Of a stretch of DNA of 64,000 bases, positions 54,545 through 63,899 are shown piece after piece. The stretch covers positions 1,499,357 to 1,563,356 of the forward strand of contig NZ_CP026993.1 in NCBI RefSeq assembly GCF_013407145.1. Direction: 5' to 3'. Numbering within the stretch: the stretch's first letter is position 1; each line of letters opens with the position of its first letter. A model generated the notes under the pieces. It saw only the letters and a program-made list of their open reading frames with translations. It searched no databases and was not told the DNA's origin. The position numbers were made by a program, and so were the translations under genes. This DNA is from Nitrosopumilus cobalaminigenes (GTDB taxonomy: Archaea; Thermoproteota; Nitrososphaeria; Nitrososphaerales; Nitrosopumilaceae).

Positions 54545-56251
54545 TTACATCATTCCGCCCATGTCAGGCATGCCACCCATTCCAGGCATTCCTCCCATAC
54601 CACCCATTCCAGGTGGCATTCCAGGCATTCCTCCTTCTCCACCAGGTGGTCCACCTGCGGATTTTTGAGTAGCAATAACATCATCGATTCTAAGAATCAT
54701 GCATGCAGCTTCTGCTGCTGCTGAAACAATTTGGAGTTTAACTGCAAGTGGTTCAATGATATCACTTGATTTCATATTTCCAATCTTTGCTTTCATGACA
54801 TCAATACCAGTCCATTTTTCTCCTTTCTGTTGTTTAGAACGAAGAAGTGTAAGTGTGTCAATTGGATCCATTCCAGCATTATCTGCAAGTGCCATTGGAA
54901 GTTCTTCCAATGCGTCAGCAAATTTTTCTGCTGCAAGTTGTTCTCTACCTTCTAAAGATTTAGCCCAACCTCGAATTTTAGTTGCTGCAAATGTTTCAGG
55001 AGCTCCTCCACCTGCAACAATTTCAGGTTTTAGTATTACATCTTTTACTACCATTAAAGCATCATGAACAGAACGTTCTACCTCATCTACCACTCTTTGT
55101 GAGCCTGCACGAAGAAGTAAAGTTACAGATTTTGGATGTTTACATCCCTCAACAAATACCCATTTGTCTTCTTCAATTTTTCTCTCTTCTACAACTTCAG
55201 CAATACCAAGATCTTTTTCAAAAAGATCATCAAGATTTGTAACTATTCTTGCACCAGTTGCTTTTGCTAATTTTGTAAGATCACTTTCTTTAATTCTTCT
55301 AACTGCAATAATTCCTGCTTTTGCAAGATAATGTTGAGCCATATCATCTAGTCCTTTTTGACATAATACTACATTTGCACCAGAACCAATGACTTTGTCA
55401 ACCATTGTTTTTAGCATTCTGTTTTCTTCATCTAGAAATGATTTTAGTTGTTGTGGATTTGAAATGTTGATTTTGGCATCGGTTTCAGTCTTACTAATTT
55501 CCAATGCTGTATTGATTAATGCAATTTTAGCATCTGTAATTTTTCTTGGCATGCCACCATGAACAATTTCTTTGTCAAGAACAATACCCTGAATAATCAT
55601 AGAATCTTTGATTGAGCCTCCTGCTTTCTTTTCAACTTTGATATCATCAATGTCAACATCAAAAGTCTCGCCAGTTTTTTCTGAAACAGCAAGAACAGAT
55701 TTTACAATGATATCTGCAAGTAAATCAGAATCTTTTCTAACAAGTTTTGTTTGCATTGAAGTTTTAGCAATTTTATTTAGAATATTTTTGTCATTTGCTG
55801 TAATTGTATCTGCAATTTCTTCAAGATACTCTTTTGCTTTTCTTGCAGCTTTTCTATAGCCATCTACAATGATTGTTGGATGGACTTCTTGATCAATTAA
55901 TGATTCAGCTTGTGAAAGTAATGCACCTGCCAAAATAACGGCTGAGGTTGTACCATCGCCAACTTCATTATCTGTAGTTTTAGAAATTTCAACTAGCATT
56001 TTTGCTGCTGGATGTTGAACATCAATTTCTTTAAGGATGGTAGCACCATCGTTTGTAATCGTAACGTCACCTAGTGAATCGACTAGCATTTTATCCATGC
56101 CTCGTGGACCAAGGCTAGTATGAACAATTTCAGCGACAATTTTTGCTGCTGCAATGTTGTTCTTTTGGGCTTCTTTACCTTTGACTTCAGAACCGCCCTC
56201 TTTGAGCAATACAACTGGCATATTTCCCTTTGAAGTTGCTTGCATTCCCAT
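54545..56251 (-). CDS. thsA: Thermosome (group II chaperonin) subunit
   Basis: 568 residues from ATG 56251. [31 protein letters not shown] and [16 protein letters not shown] are the ATP site, read in parts. The tail has GGM/PGM repeats typical of group II chaperonins. It forms a double ring that folds cytosolic proteins. A TTTTATA box lies 26-28 bases before ATG 56251; the TTG at 56260 is too near it. Confidence 0.95.
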   Translation of the reverse strand: MGMQATSKGNMPVVLLKEGGSEVKGKEAQKNNIAAAKIVAEIVHTSLGPRGMDKMLVDSLGDVTITNDGATILKEIDVQHPAAKMLVEISKTTDNEVGDGTTSAVILAGALLSQAESLIDQEVHPTIIVDGYRKAARKAKEYLEEIADTITANDKNILNKIAKTSMQTKLVRKDSDLLADIIVKSVLAVSEKTGETFDVDIDDIKVEKKAGGSIKDSMIIQGIVLDKEIVHGGMPRKITDAKIALINTALEISKTETDAKINISNPQQLKSFLDEENRMLKTMVDKVIGSGANVVLCQKGLDDMAQHYLAKAGIIAVRRIKESDLTKLAKATGARIVTNLDDLFEKDLGIAEVVEERKIEEDKWVFVEGCKHPKSVTLLLRAGSQRVVDEVERSVHDALMVVKDVILKPEIVAGGGAPETFAATKIRGWAKSLEGREQLAAEKFADALEELPMALADNAGMDPIDTLTLLRSKQQKGEKWTGIDVMKAKIGNMKSSDIIEPLAVKLQIVSAAAEAACMILRIDDVIATQKSAGGPPGGEGGMPGMPPGMGGMGGMPGMGGMPDMGGMM

Positions 56252-56354
56252 AGATGCCAAAACTCCGGATTCCCCTTTTATACCTTCCAGATCAAGATCG
56301 ATAATTTTGAAATGATATCGGTGTTTTTAAATTGGGAAAATCAAGATGAAAAAT

Positions 56355-57677
56355 ATGGCCAAATCACAGAATCGACAATCTTATGATAAAATTTTTACAA
56401 AATTAAAGGATCATCACAAATGGTTTGAAAATTCAATTCCATTGATTGCAAGTGAGAATATTCCTAGTCCTGCAGTAAGAGAAGCAATAATTTCTGATTT
56501 TGGAAATAGATATGCAGAAGGTTGGCCTGGTGAAAGAGTTTACGCAGGATGTGTCTACATTGATGATGTAGAGTTTGAATGCATGAAGTTAGCTAAAAAA
56601 TTATACAAAGCAAAGTTTGCAGATGTAAGACCAATTTCAGGTGTTGTTGCAAACTTGGCAATTTATTCTGCATTTACAAATCCAGGAGACATTATGTTAG
56701 CACCTTCAATTCCAGCAGGTGGTCATATTTCACATGGAAAGAAAGAACATTCTGGTACTGCAGGTTTGGTACATGGTTTAGAAATTGAATTTTATCCATT
56801 TGATGCTGAAGAAATGACAATTGATGTAGATAAGACAAAACAAAAAGTCAAAGATCTTAAAAAAGCAAACCGTTTGCCAAAAATGGCAATGTTTGGTGGT
56901 TCATTGTTCTTGTTTCCTCATCCTGTCAAAGAATTATCAGATTTTCTAAAGAGTTATGGAATGCACATCAATTATGACGCAGCTCATGTTGCAGGATTAA
57001 TTGCAGGAGGAAAATTCCAAGATCCATTACGAGAAGGAGCAGACACTATGACTATGAGTACTCATAAGACGTTATTTGGACCTCAAGGAGGACTTGTTTT
57101 GGGTTCTGCAGAACATGAAGAAGTTATCAAGAAAGCTACATTCCCTGGTCTAACTAGTAGTCATCACATTCACCATATGGCTGGAAAAGCGGTAGCTTTT
57201 GCTGAAGCCTTAGAATATGGAAAAGATTATGCTGTTCAAGTAATCAAGAATGCCAAAATATTTGCTGAAGCCTTGAGTGATAACGGCTTCAAAGTTTTAG
57301 GTGAAAGTAGAGGATTTACACAATCACATCAGATAGCTGTTAACGTTCTAGATTATTCAGATGGAGGAAAAGTTGAAGCTGATTTGGAAAAAGCAAACAT
57401 CATTGTAAATAGACAACTCATTCCAGGTGATATTAAAGCTGGAAGAAATTATTTCCATCCGGGTGGAATCAGATTAGGAGTTTCTGAAATTACACGACTT
57501 GGAATGAAAAAGAATGAGATGCAAGAGATTGCATCCCTGATTAAACAAGTTGTAATTGACAAAAAAGATCCAAAGAAATTGCTCTCAAAAGTAAAATCAT
57601 TCAGAAAAGATTATCAAAAAGTAAAATTCTGTTTTGATAACAAATTGGGTGCTTACGAATACGTCAAACTAAGATAG
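56355..57677 (+). CDS. glyA: Serine hydroxymethyltransferase
   Basis: 440 residues. NRYAEGWPGERVYAGC, INYDAAHVAGLIAGGKFQDP and MTMSTHKTLFGPQGG (Schiff-base Lys) are clear. It interconverts serine and glycine with a one-carbon carrier. I start at ATG 56355, 25 bases after a TTTTTAAATT box; the earlier ATG at 56346 is too close. It is divergent from the thermosome gene, and the polD gene converges on its end. Confidence 0.94.
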   Translation: MAKSQNRQSYDKIFTKLKDHHKWFENSIPLIASENIPSPAVREAIISDFGNRYAEGWPGERVYAGCVYIDDVEFECMKLAKKLYKAKFADVRPISGVVANLAIYSAFTNPGDIMLAPSIPAGGHISHGKKEHSGTAGLVHGLEIEFYPFDAEEMTIDVDKTKQKVKDLKKANRLPKMAMFGGSLFLFPHPVKELSDFLKSYGMHINYDAAHVAGLIAGGKFQDPLREGADTMTMSTHKTLFGPQGGLVLGSAEHEEVIKKATFPGLTSSHHIHHMAGKAVAFAEALEYGKDYAVQVIKNAKIFAEALSDNGFKVLGESRGFTQSHQIAVNVLDYSDGGKVEADLEKANIIVNRQLIPGDIKAGRNYFHPGGIRLGVSEITRLGMKKNEMQEIASLIKQVVIDKKDPKKLLSKVKSFRKDYQKVKFCFDNKLGAYEYVKLR

Positions 57678-57679
57678 TT

Positions 57680-60600
57680 TTATTCATAATCAGTAAGTAA
57701 GGATTGATCTCCTTGGCTTTTACCAAATACTAGTTCAATTTCATCAGAAAGTGCAAGAATTCTTCCTCTTTGATATTCACCGACATCATATTTCTCAACT
57801 AATCTTTTGGCAAGTTTAAGATATTTTTCTACAGAACCTCTTGTGATTGTAGCAATCAGTTTATGCCCACAAACACATGTTTGGATAAGAGGCATTCTAC
57901 GAAATGATTTTCCACATGCAGTACACCTAAAGCTTTGTCGAGCATATGCTCTAAGATTTCCCATCAAATCTGGAACTAAATGAGTTGAGATAACATTTGA
58001 GACTATCTCAGATGTGTTTACAGCATTAATCATCTCTGCATTTCTAACTTGCATGTCAAATTTGTCAAGCATTGAACCAAGTGTAGAATATGCACTTCTA
58101 GATTTTGAAGTTGTTAAAGATGAAGTTGGATGTGTAAAGTGATAGTCATAGAATTGTCTTTCAGTATCAAGACGTGATTTGATAATTTCGATTGAAGATA
58201 CATCAGATGCTTTAACTTGTTCAAATGTAGATTCAAAAAATTCCAAAGGAATGATTTTGGTCACTTCTAGATTATGTGCTTGAGGTTGGGATTCATGTGG
58301 TAATACGTGAGGCTGAACAAGTAACGGGGCATCCATTAATCCACCAATTCTATCAGAAAGAAATTGTCTTGAGAAATTAAGTAGACTATCCATGAGTAGC
58401 ATAATAGAGTCAGCATCTCCATCAGCATCTCTTCTTTTAGCAGAATGCCAATTGGGAGTTCCAAAACAAACATGAGTTTCAGTATAACCTATGATTCTTC
58501 CAACAATACCAACAGATGTGTGGGGAGCTAATCCAATAATTAGATGTCCAATAAGCTCTTCAGAATTTTTTACATTGTAAAATGAAGATTTTCCATAGAA
58601 TTTTTGTAACAAAACATCAATGTACTTGCATGTGTTAACAAGGTAATTTCCACTCTCATATGGAATTACCACATCTTGCATTCGAAGTTCTATAATTTGA
58701 TCTGTAGATTCTAGAGGATTACCGTCAATATCCTGAGTATACCCAAGTTGTTTTAGTTTCTCAATAGATGTTCCTATCCATGATGGCTTGAATTGTGTTA
58801 ATGGAGAATTTGTTGCATCAAATCTTACTGTTCCATCTTTGAATGTAGTTAATCCAAAATTCTGTCTTACTAGTCCTTTTTCTAGTGGTTCAGCAATTTT
58901 ATCTTGATTGATTAATTCCTTAACTCCTTTGAATGGTTCTTTTGCACGAATTCCCATCTTTTCTTGAGCCAAAAGTAATTTTTTCTTTAATGGGAATTCT
59001 TTGTGAGAGTGTGCAGGAGCTTTCCGCTTACATTTTTCACAAAATGGTTCTTCAAGTGAATCACGACAGTTTGAGCATCTAAAAGTGACAACCGTTTTAG
59101 TGCCACAAATTGAGCACTTTATGCCAATTGATGGTAGATCACATGTTGTACAATGACGATTGTAAATATTGGCAAAAAAATGCTCAGTTCTTGAAGCCTT
59201 GAGAAGATCCCTAGTAGGTCCGCCTTTTTCACCTATTGGAAACAAAACATGTGTAGCAGGTTTCATTTGTCTAGCTGCTGCTTTTTCAGGTCTTCCTATT
59301 CTGACTCCAATACTAGTTGAAAATTTATTATTAATTTGAATGCCTGATGATTTTGTTAAAATTTGTGGGACAGACAAATCATCGATGATTGGTTTTTCTC
59401 TAAACAAGAGATTAAAGAAAATTTTTGCTTCCTGATGTTCTAGAATTACCAAGTCGTTTTCAACTTTATGTGGAGTACCTAAATTCTCAAGAATTTTTTT
59501 GGCTTGATTGGAATATTCTATAGATTCTTCATTGACTTTTCTTGGTTCCAATAGTTTGAGTAGATCTTCAGATGATATTCTATCCCAGAAATACAAGTAA
59601 TGTGGATGTAATGGAATTTTAAAGTCAAGTGAAATTTTTAGTGCTTCATCTATTGTAGGAATTCTATTCAAAAATTGGTTTAGATATTGATCATCGGGTT
59701 CATATTTTTCAATTTTTTGTTTTAATTCCTCAATCCAAAATTCTTCTACATAGCCTGATGGAACTAACTGTGCATTATTTTCTAGAAAATCTCCAAATGA
59801 AATTAAAATATCACCAAGATGAAGAATTTTTTCAATATCATTTTTAATTTCTAATCCATGTTTTACATCTCTAATTTTTACAACATTTCCGTTGTTTAGA
59901 CGAACAGTGGGGGTATCAATGGAATCTACAAAGGCTACAGTAGCTCCTTTTCCAGGAATGTCGATTTTGATTTGAGTTCCTACGGCAACTGTATGATCAA
60001 GGATCTCAGCTATTACTGGGTGAATTCCTACGGCTGCAAATCCAGTATTACATGCTCTTCCATATCTAAGCCTAAATCCACCTAATTTGTTAGGCATCGA
60101 AAGCACTGATCTGCCGGTAATCACCTCACGCATCCTTTTTGCTGCAGCATCCTCTTGATTATCTCCAGTTTGAACAGCTCCTTTTAGATCATTGAGCCAT
60201 TCCCAACCATCAAGATTATACAATTCAATTCTTTTGAGCAGTTTTTTTGATCTTCCAATCAATCCATCGTTTAGAACACGTAGAGCTCCACCTCTTACCC
60301 TATCAGTTTGGATTCTAGCCATGGATTTGTGATTTACAACTTCATAAGGGTCAGTATCTACACCAGCAAGTTCTACGGGTAGATTCAAAATTACATGTTC
60401 AATATCTTCATCTAATATGTGAAATTGGAAGCTACTAGCTTCTCTTTCATAGATTCGAAGTTCCTCAACAAATCTGCCAGTTTCATCATCAAATGAATTT
60501 GCTTGAAATTTTGATAAGCCTGCTATTTTTCTTACATGATCTGCAATTAGAAGAGTAACTGCAGATTCTGTTCCACCAGCTGAACGCATTGGCCCAGCAA

Positions 60601-61057
60601 TTGAAACGGAAAGATATTCTGTTCCATCTTTATTTTTCTTAATTTTTACTTCGCTGATTCCTTGTAAAGGAGCAATGGTGACGCCTTCAGTAATAATTGC
60701 CAATCCTACACGAACTGCAAGATCCAATTTGTCTTCTAAAGTTGCATCTGGAAGACAGTATTTTCCTGAGGCAATCTCCTTTGCCAGGATTAATGCTGAA
60801 AGTTCTTTTCCATTAATTTTTAAAATTTCTCGTAGAGGATCAGCAATATCAATTTCGTGCATTTTTGCAACTCTATCTGCCAAATCAAATGCGATTTTAG
60901 GCTCAATAATTCCTGAAGAGTCAGCTAGGCTAGATTTTGCTGCTGCTGCGTGTTCAAATATTGAATATGTCTCAGTGGATAGACTGGCATAGTAATCAAG
61001 ATAGTGTTTTGGCATTGGAATATCACTAATTCGAGATATTGCATCATTTTCGGACAT
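57680..61057 (-). CDS. polC: DNA polymerase D large subunit DP2
   Basis: 1125 residues, full length, with no intein. The catalytic core reads NWHSAKRRDADGDADSIMLLMDSLLNFSRQFL (in parts) with the paired Asp (DADGD) where euryarchaeal DP2 has NCDGD. Zinc motifs are CTTCDLPSIGIKCSICG and CSNCRDSLEEPFCEKC, and CTACGKSFRRMPLIQTCVCG at the end. It is the replicative polymerase's catalytic subunit. Its mRNA probably begins with GGGP synthase, 13 bases upstream. Confidence 0.95.
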   Translation of the reverse strand: MSENDAISRISDIPMPKHYLDYYASLSTETYSIFEHAAAAKSSLADSSGIIEPKIAFDLADRVAKMHEIDIADPLREILKINGKELSALILAKEIASGKYCLPDATLEDKLDLAVRVGLAIITEGVTIAPLQGISEVKIKKNKDGTEYLSVSIAGPMRSAGGTESAVTLLIADHVRKIAGLSKFQANSFDDETGRFVEELRIYEREASSFQFHILDEDIEHVILNLPVELAGVDTDPYEVVNHKSMARIQTDRVRGGALRVLNDGLIGRSKKLLKRIELYNLDGWEWLNDLKGAVQTGDNQEDAAAKRMREVITGRSVLSMPNKLGGFRLRYGRACNTGFAAVGIHPVIAEILDHTVAVGTQIKIDIPGKGATVAFVDSIDTPTVRLNNGNVVKIRDVKHGLEIKNDIEKILHLGDILISFGDFLENNAQLVPSGYVEEFWIEELKQKIEKYEPDDQYLNQFLNRIPTIDEALKISLDFKIPLHPHYLYFWDRISSEDLLKLLEPRKVNEESIEYSNQAKKILENLGTPHKVENDLVILEHQEAKIFFNLLFREKPIIDDLSVPQILTKSSGIQINNKFSTSIGVRIGRPEKAAARQMKPATHVLFPIGEKGGPTRDLLKASRTEHFFANIYNRHCTTCDLPSIGIKCSICGTKTVVTFRCSNCRDSLEEPFCEKCKRKAPAHSHKEFPLKKKLLLAQEKMGIRAKEPFKGVKELINQDKIAEPLEKGLVRQNFGLTTFKDGTVRFDATNSPLTQFKPSWIGTSIEKLKQLGYTQDIDGNPLESTDQIIELRMQDVVIPYESGNYLVNTCKYIDVLLQKFYGKSSFYNVKNSEELIGHLIIGLAPHTSVGIVGRIIGYTETHVCFGTPNWHSAKRRDADGDADSIMLLMDSLLNFSRQFLSDRIGGLMDAPLLVQPHVLPHESQPQAHNLEVTKIIPLEFFESTFEQVKASDVSSIEIIKSRLDTERQFYDYHFTHPTSSLTTSKSRSAYSTLGSMLDKFDMQVRNAEMINAVNTSEIVSNVISTHLVPDLMGNLRAYARQSFRCTACGKSFRRMPLIQTCVCGHKLIATITRGSVEKYLKLAKRLVEKYDVGEYQRGRILALSDEIELVFGKSQGDQSLLTDYE

Positions 61058-61070
61058 AATATGTCCTCTA

Positions 61071-61823
61071 TTACTTGCTACTTTGAATTGCTTTTGCTAT
61101 TTTTTCGAGTTTTGTGAGACTTCCACCCTTTTCAAGGAAGGTTCCAATGACTAGGGCATCAGCTCCTGCTTTAACAAGACTTGCAGCAGTTTTTTCATCT
61201 TTGATTCCGCCACCAACAATCAAAAATCCATTAAATGCATGTCGGACTGTCTGTACCATTTCAGGTGTGACATTGGTTTTAGCTCCTGAACCTGCTTCAA
61301 GATACACAAATCTCATTCCAAGGAATTGAGCAGCCAATGAATATGCTGCTGCAATTTTTGGTTTTTCAAATGGAATTCCTCTTGCTGAACCAACAAACCA
61401 GGCAGATGTACCATCTCCAATCACAAGATATGCTGTAGGTAGTGGTTCTAATCCAAATTTGAGAACACTTGGAGCTCCTAAAGCTTGTGCCTGAGTGATA
61501 AAGTATGGGTTTTCAGAATTCATTAATGAACTAAACAAAATGGCATCAGCATCAGGTACAACACCTGTTACGTTACCTGGAAATAGGATTATTGGGATTT
61601 TTAGGCCTTTTTTGATCCCTTTGACCACTTGAGCCATCTCAATTTGATCAGTAGCAGATGAGCCTCCAACTAAGATTGCAGATGCTCCAATCTTCTCAAC
61701 ATCTTTAGCAAGCTTGCTTGATGCCTCTAAATTTGATACTTCTGAGTCAATTAATACGAATAGTAATGCATTTTTCTTTTTCAGTTCTGATTTTAGGAAT
61801 GATTCAACTTTATCTCCAGCCAT
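61071..61823 (-). CDS. Geranylgeranylglyceryl-phosphate synthase
   Basis: 250 residues of the TIM-barrel GGGPS/PcrB family: FVLIDSEVSNLE, LVGGSSATDQIEMAQVV, LFPGNVTGVVPDADAILFSSLMNSENPYFITQAQ (parts), VYLEAGSGAKTNV and VGGGIKDEKTAASLVKAGAD. It joins G1P to geranylgeranyl diphosphate, the first ether bond of archaeal lipids. The CTTTAAAG box at 61845-61852 lies about 25 bases before the ATG. It probably heads a transcript with polC. Confidence 0.95.
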   Translation of the reverse strand: MAGDKVESFLKSELKKKNALLFVLIDSEVSNLEASSKLAKDVEKIGASAILVGGSSATDQIEMAQVVKGIKKGLKIPIILFPGNVTGVVPDADAILFSSLMNSENPYFITQAQALGAPSVLKFGLEPLPTAYLVIGDGTSAWFVGSARGIPFEKPKIAAAYSLAAQFLGMRFVYLEAGSGAKTNVTPEMVQTVRHAFNGFLIVGGGIKDEKTAASLVKAGADALVIGTFLEKGGSLTKLEKIAKAIQSSK

Positions 61824-61887
61824 AAAGGGGGTTTGTGTATGGCTCTTTAAAGTTTAATTGGAATGCTGTATACAGATTTGTATAGCT

Positions 61888-62250
61888 ATGGACCAGTTAG
61901 AAGGATCTAATTTTAACAATATTATACGAAAAATTATCAAAAAATCACTGTTTACAGAGCGACAAGTTGAAATTATTTTAAATCAGAAGGATCTTCTAGA
62001 ATCTGATTTTTCTATAACTAAAGGAGCGTATTACAGGCAAGTTGGACAATCTAGAGACAAATTAATCGGATTATTCTATTCAATCATACTTTTTCGTGGT
62101 CTAGGCATACTTTTGCCTGATGATATAGATGTGATATCAAAGCTTTCTGAACAGATTAGTGTGATTAATGAGAGTGATATTTTTCCTGAGAGAGAAGATG
62201 AAGTGATTAGTGTGATAGATAGGCTCATTCGCCAGGCATGTAACATGTGA
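61888..62250 (+). CDS. Hypothetical helical protein, possible DNA-binding regulator
   Basis: 120 residues, mainly helical. FTERQVEIILNQ and DFSITKGAYYRQVGQSRDKLIGLFYSIILFRGLGIL (parts) suggest a helix-turn-helix around TKGAYYRQVGQSRDK. No membrane helix is certain. I use ATG 61888; upstream in-frame residues to 61858 overlap an imperfect inverted repeat (TGTATACAGATTTGTATA) and are unlikely. The function is unknown, but a regulator is plausible. Confidence 0.6.
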   Translation: MDQLEGSNFNNIIRKIIKKSLFTERQVEIILNQKDLLESDFSITKGAYYRQVGQSRDKLIGLFYSIILFRGLGILLPDDIDVISKLSEQISVINESDIFPEREDEVISVIDRLIRQACNM

Positions 62251-62340
62251 TGAATGTGATATGATTATTTAGTTACAAGTTAGAATGTATGTGATTATTT
62301 GTGTGAGTTTGTTAATCTAAAGTGTGAATTAATGTTGTTC

Positions 62341-62357
62341 AATCACGATAAATCACG
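62341..62357. repeat. Two AATCACG repeats, 10-bp period, upstream of the anchored winged-helix gene
   Basis: AATCACG at 62341-62347 and 62351-62357 begin ten bases apart, about one helical turn. They are 20-30 bases before the start codon of the next gene, within its core promoter region. Such a pair could bind an autoregulator. The surrounding 124-base gap also has imperfect GTGATTATTT repeats on the plus strand. Confidence 0.4.
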
Positions 62358-62377
62358 TTGTAGGCATAGATGTTGTG

Positions 62378-62980
62378 ATGTTAGTAGAAATTCCTGACCC
62401 TGAAGTGATTTTAAGTGTGATTTTAGCATTTATTGTAGGAATTGTAGGTTTGTATGCATTCTTCAAGATACGTCCATTTGTAAAAACCAGGAGTGAGGTA
62501 TTTGATGCATCACAAGCAGAACGATTAGAATATTATGAAAGACAACTAATCGACATGAAAATACGCCTAGATGCCTTAGAAATTCAAGGAATTGAACAAA
62601 AAGTAGAGGATCCTAATCTTGAATTAAAGCAATTCTTAGAGAAATTAGCAAAGAATGAAGTTCAAGAAAGACCTGTAGAGGTTATTGACAAACCTGAAGT
62701 TGTACCTGAAAAGGTGATTACTACGCCTAATATACCCAATATTGTGCCTACAAATCCAATTGATTATGTGTTGCATCTAATCACAAACAAAGCTATGACA
62801 TCACGTGACATACAAATCACATTAAAGAAAAGTAGAGAGCATACTTCACGCCTAATGAAAAAGATGTTTGAGGATGGATATGTCCAAAGAAATACTGACT
62901 CAAAACCATATACTTACTCTATAACTGAAAAAGGAATGGCAAAAGTAGACAAAACAGAAGTAAATCCAATAGTAGAATAA
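62378..62980 (+). CDS. Membrane-anchored winged-helix protein
   Basis: 200 residues. N-terminal membrane helix (about 8-30), a coiled coil (about 40-68), a Pro/Val/Glu linker (about 88-118), and a C-terminal winged helix (about 122-190): VLHLITNKAMTSRDIQITLKKSREHTSRLMKKMFEDGYVQRN (parts), ending TYSITEKGM. DNA binding directly from the membrane is predicted; it could convey an envelope signal. ATG 62378 follows an in-frame GTG at 62375. No named family is assigned. Confidence 0.75.
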   Translation: MLVEIPDPEVILSVILAFIVGIVGLYAFFKIRPFVKTRSEVFDASQAERLEYYERQLIDMKIRLDALEIQGIEQKVEDPNLELKQFLEKLAKNEVQERPVEVIDKPEVVPEKVITTPNIPNIVPTNPIDYVLHLITNKAMTSRDIQITLKKSREHTSRLMKKMFEDGYVQRNTDSKPYTYSITEKGMAKVDKTEVNPIVE

Positions 62981-63102
62981 AAAAATTATATTATTTTTAG
63001 AGACAAATTGCATCCATTTTCAATAATTTACTCGTATTTTATAATGAAAATAGAATTAGATAATATATTAAATTATATATATTATTAAATTATAATACCA
63101 AT

Positions 63103-63264
63103 ATGTCAGTAAATGAGAATGAAGTATTGGTAAAAATCACTTCTGCCGGTACAATTTCCATTCCAAAACAGTTTAGAAAGTACATGGACATTCAAAAAGG
63201 AGAATATGTCAAAGTGATTCTTGGAAAAGACCGATTATTGGTTAGAAAAGTTACTATTTCTTAA
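63103..63264 (+). CDS. AbrB/SpoVT-like DNA-binding protein (53 aa)
   Basis: The sequence reads VLVKITSAGTISIPKQFRKYM and then IQKGEYVKVILGKDRLLVRKV (parts), the swapped-hairpin AbrB fold used by transition-state regulators and by antitoxins. No toxin gene is next to it on the same strand. It is preceded by a very AT-rich promoter (63060-63100). It converges with the wHTH gene at 63269, four bases away. Confidence 0.82.
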   Translation: MSVNENEVLVKITSAGTISIPKQFRKYMDIQKGEYVKVILGKDRLLVRKVTIS

Positions 63265-63268
63265 TTGA

Positions 63269-63655
63269 TTATTGTTGTTTTGGGGCTATTTTGATGGTTT
63301 GATATGTCCATTCTCTGCCAGTTCTAGTCCTATTTACCCTACCTTTTGTGGAGAATCTTGACAAGTATGTAGAGATCACACTAAGTTTTACAGGTTCATT
63401 ATATTCATCTTCATATTTTTCAAGAATGTTTGTGGATGTGAATTTTCCCATTGGGAAGAACTTGTCTACAATATTCCATATTTTAGAACCTACAGAATCC
63501 ATGTTTGTAACTTCTTGTTCTTCTTCAATATTCATTAAGTCCATCATTTCAAATATTTTTAGAACTTTATCTCTAGTAACATTACCCTCTAATTTGATGT
63601 CATACCTGGCACCATCAGAGTCTTCCATGTCTATTCTAATCCGTTTTTTAGCCAT
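63269..63655 (-). CDS. Hypothetical protein with C-terminal winged-helix-like domain
   Basis: 128 residues. The N-terminal 25 residues are beta-like (KRIRIDMEDSDGARYDIKL). The C-terminal half has FTSTNILEKYEDEYNEPVKLSVISTYLSRFSTKGRVNRTRTGREWTYQTI (parts), a winged-helix pattern with a basic wing. It is probably a DNA-binding regulator. It lies beside a gene-free region rich in TTAAC motifs, which it may bind; this is inference. Confidence 0.7.
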   Translation of the reverse strand: MAKKRIRIDMEDSDGARYDIKLEGNVTRDKVLKIFEMMDLMNIEEEQEVTNMDSVGSKIWNIVDKFFPMGKFTSTNILEKYEDEYNEPVKLSVISTYLSRFSTKGRVNRTRTGREWTYQTIKIAPKQQ

Positions 63656-63814
63656 CTTTGAGATCTAACGGATCGAATGTTAACAGTTGAAATGATCCGC
63701 GAATCTTTGTTAACTAAATGGTTTGTTAACATTGACTGCCTAGCCCACGCCTAGCCTGTTTTTTGTTATTAACAAATTATTCATTATTAGCCCCCTAAAT
63801 TTAGATAATTTCAT

Positions 63815-63837
63815 GCCTGGAATGGAAATGAAGGGGT
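63815..63837. repeat. Direct repeat copy 1 (23 bp)
   Basis: The 23-base sequence starting GCCTGGAATGGAAATG and ending AAGGGGT is identical to copy 2 at 63877-63899, starting 62 bases earlier. The flanking bases differ, so the boundary is sharp. It is richer in G than its surroundings. No third copy appears at the next 62-base step, so it is not a visible CRISPR array. Confidence 0.75.
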
Positions 63838-63876
63838 TAGATTTGATATATTCACAGTGTTAACATCCATCTTAAC

Positions 63877-63899
63877 GCCTGGAATGGAAATGAAGGGGT
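63877..63899. repeat. Direct repeat copy 2 (23 bp)
   Basis: Identical to 63815-63837. Between the two copies lies a 39-base segment that contains one GTTAAC site. The pair could bind a protein, or be a remnant of a tandem duplication. The same reading frame over both encodes PGMEMKG, probably by chance. Confidence 0.75.

Noticed and set aside
54699..55859. Several long plus-strand frames across the thermosome gene
   Set aside because: They are codon shadows of the chaperonin gene, with Leu/His/Gln-rich readings and no start signal.
60675..60992. 105-residue plus-strand frame over the polD large subunit gene
   Set aside because: Inside a certain gene and Ala/Ser-rich as expected from its antisense.
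63103..63655. Toxin-antitoxin pair (AbrB-like plus the next gene)
   Set aside because: The neighbouring gene is on the opposite strand, convergent, and looks like a winged-helix protein rather than a PIN or MazF toxin.
63815..63899. Minimal CRISPR array
   Set aside because: Only two 23-bp units, a 39-bp spacing, no third unit at the expected place and no cas gene in the window.
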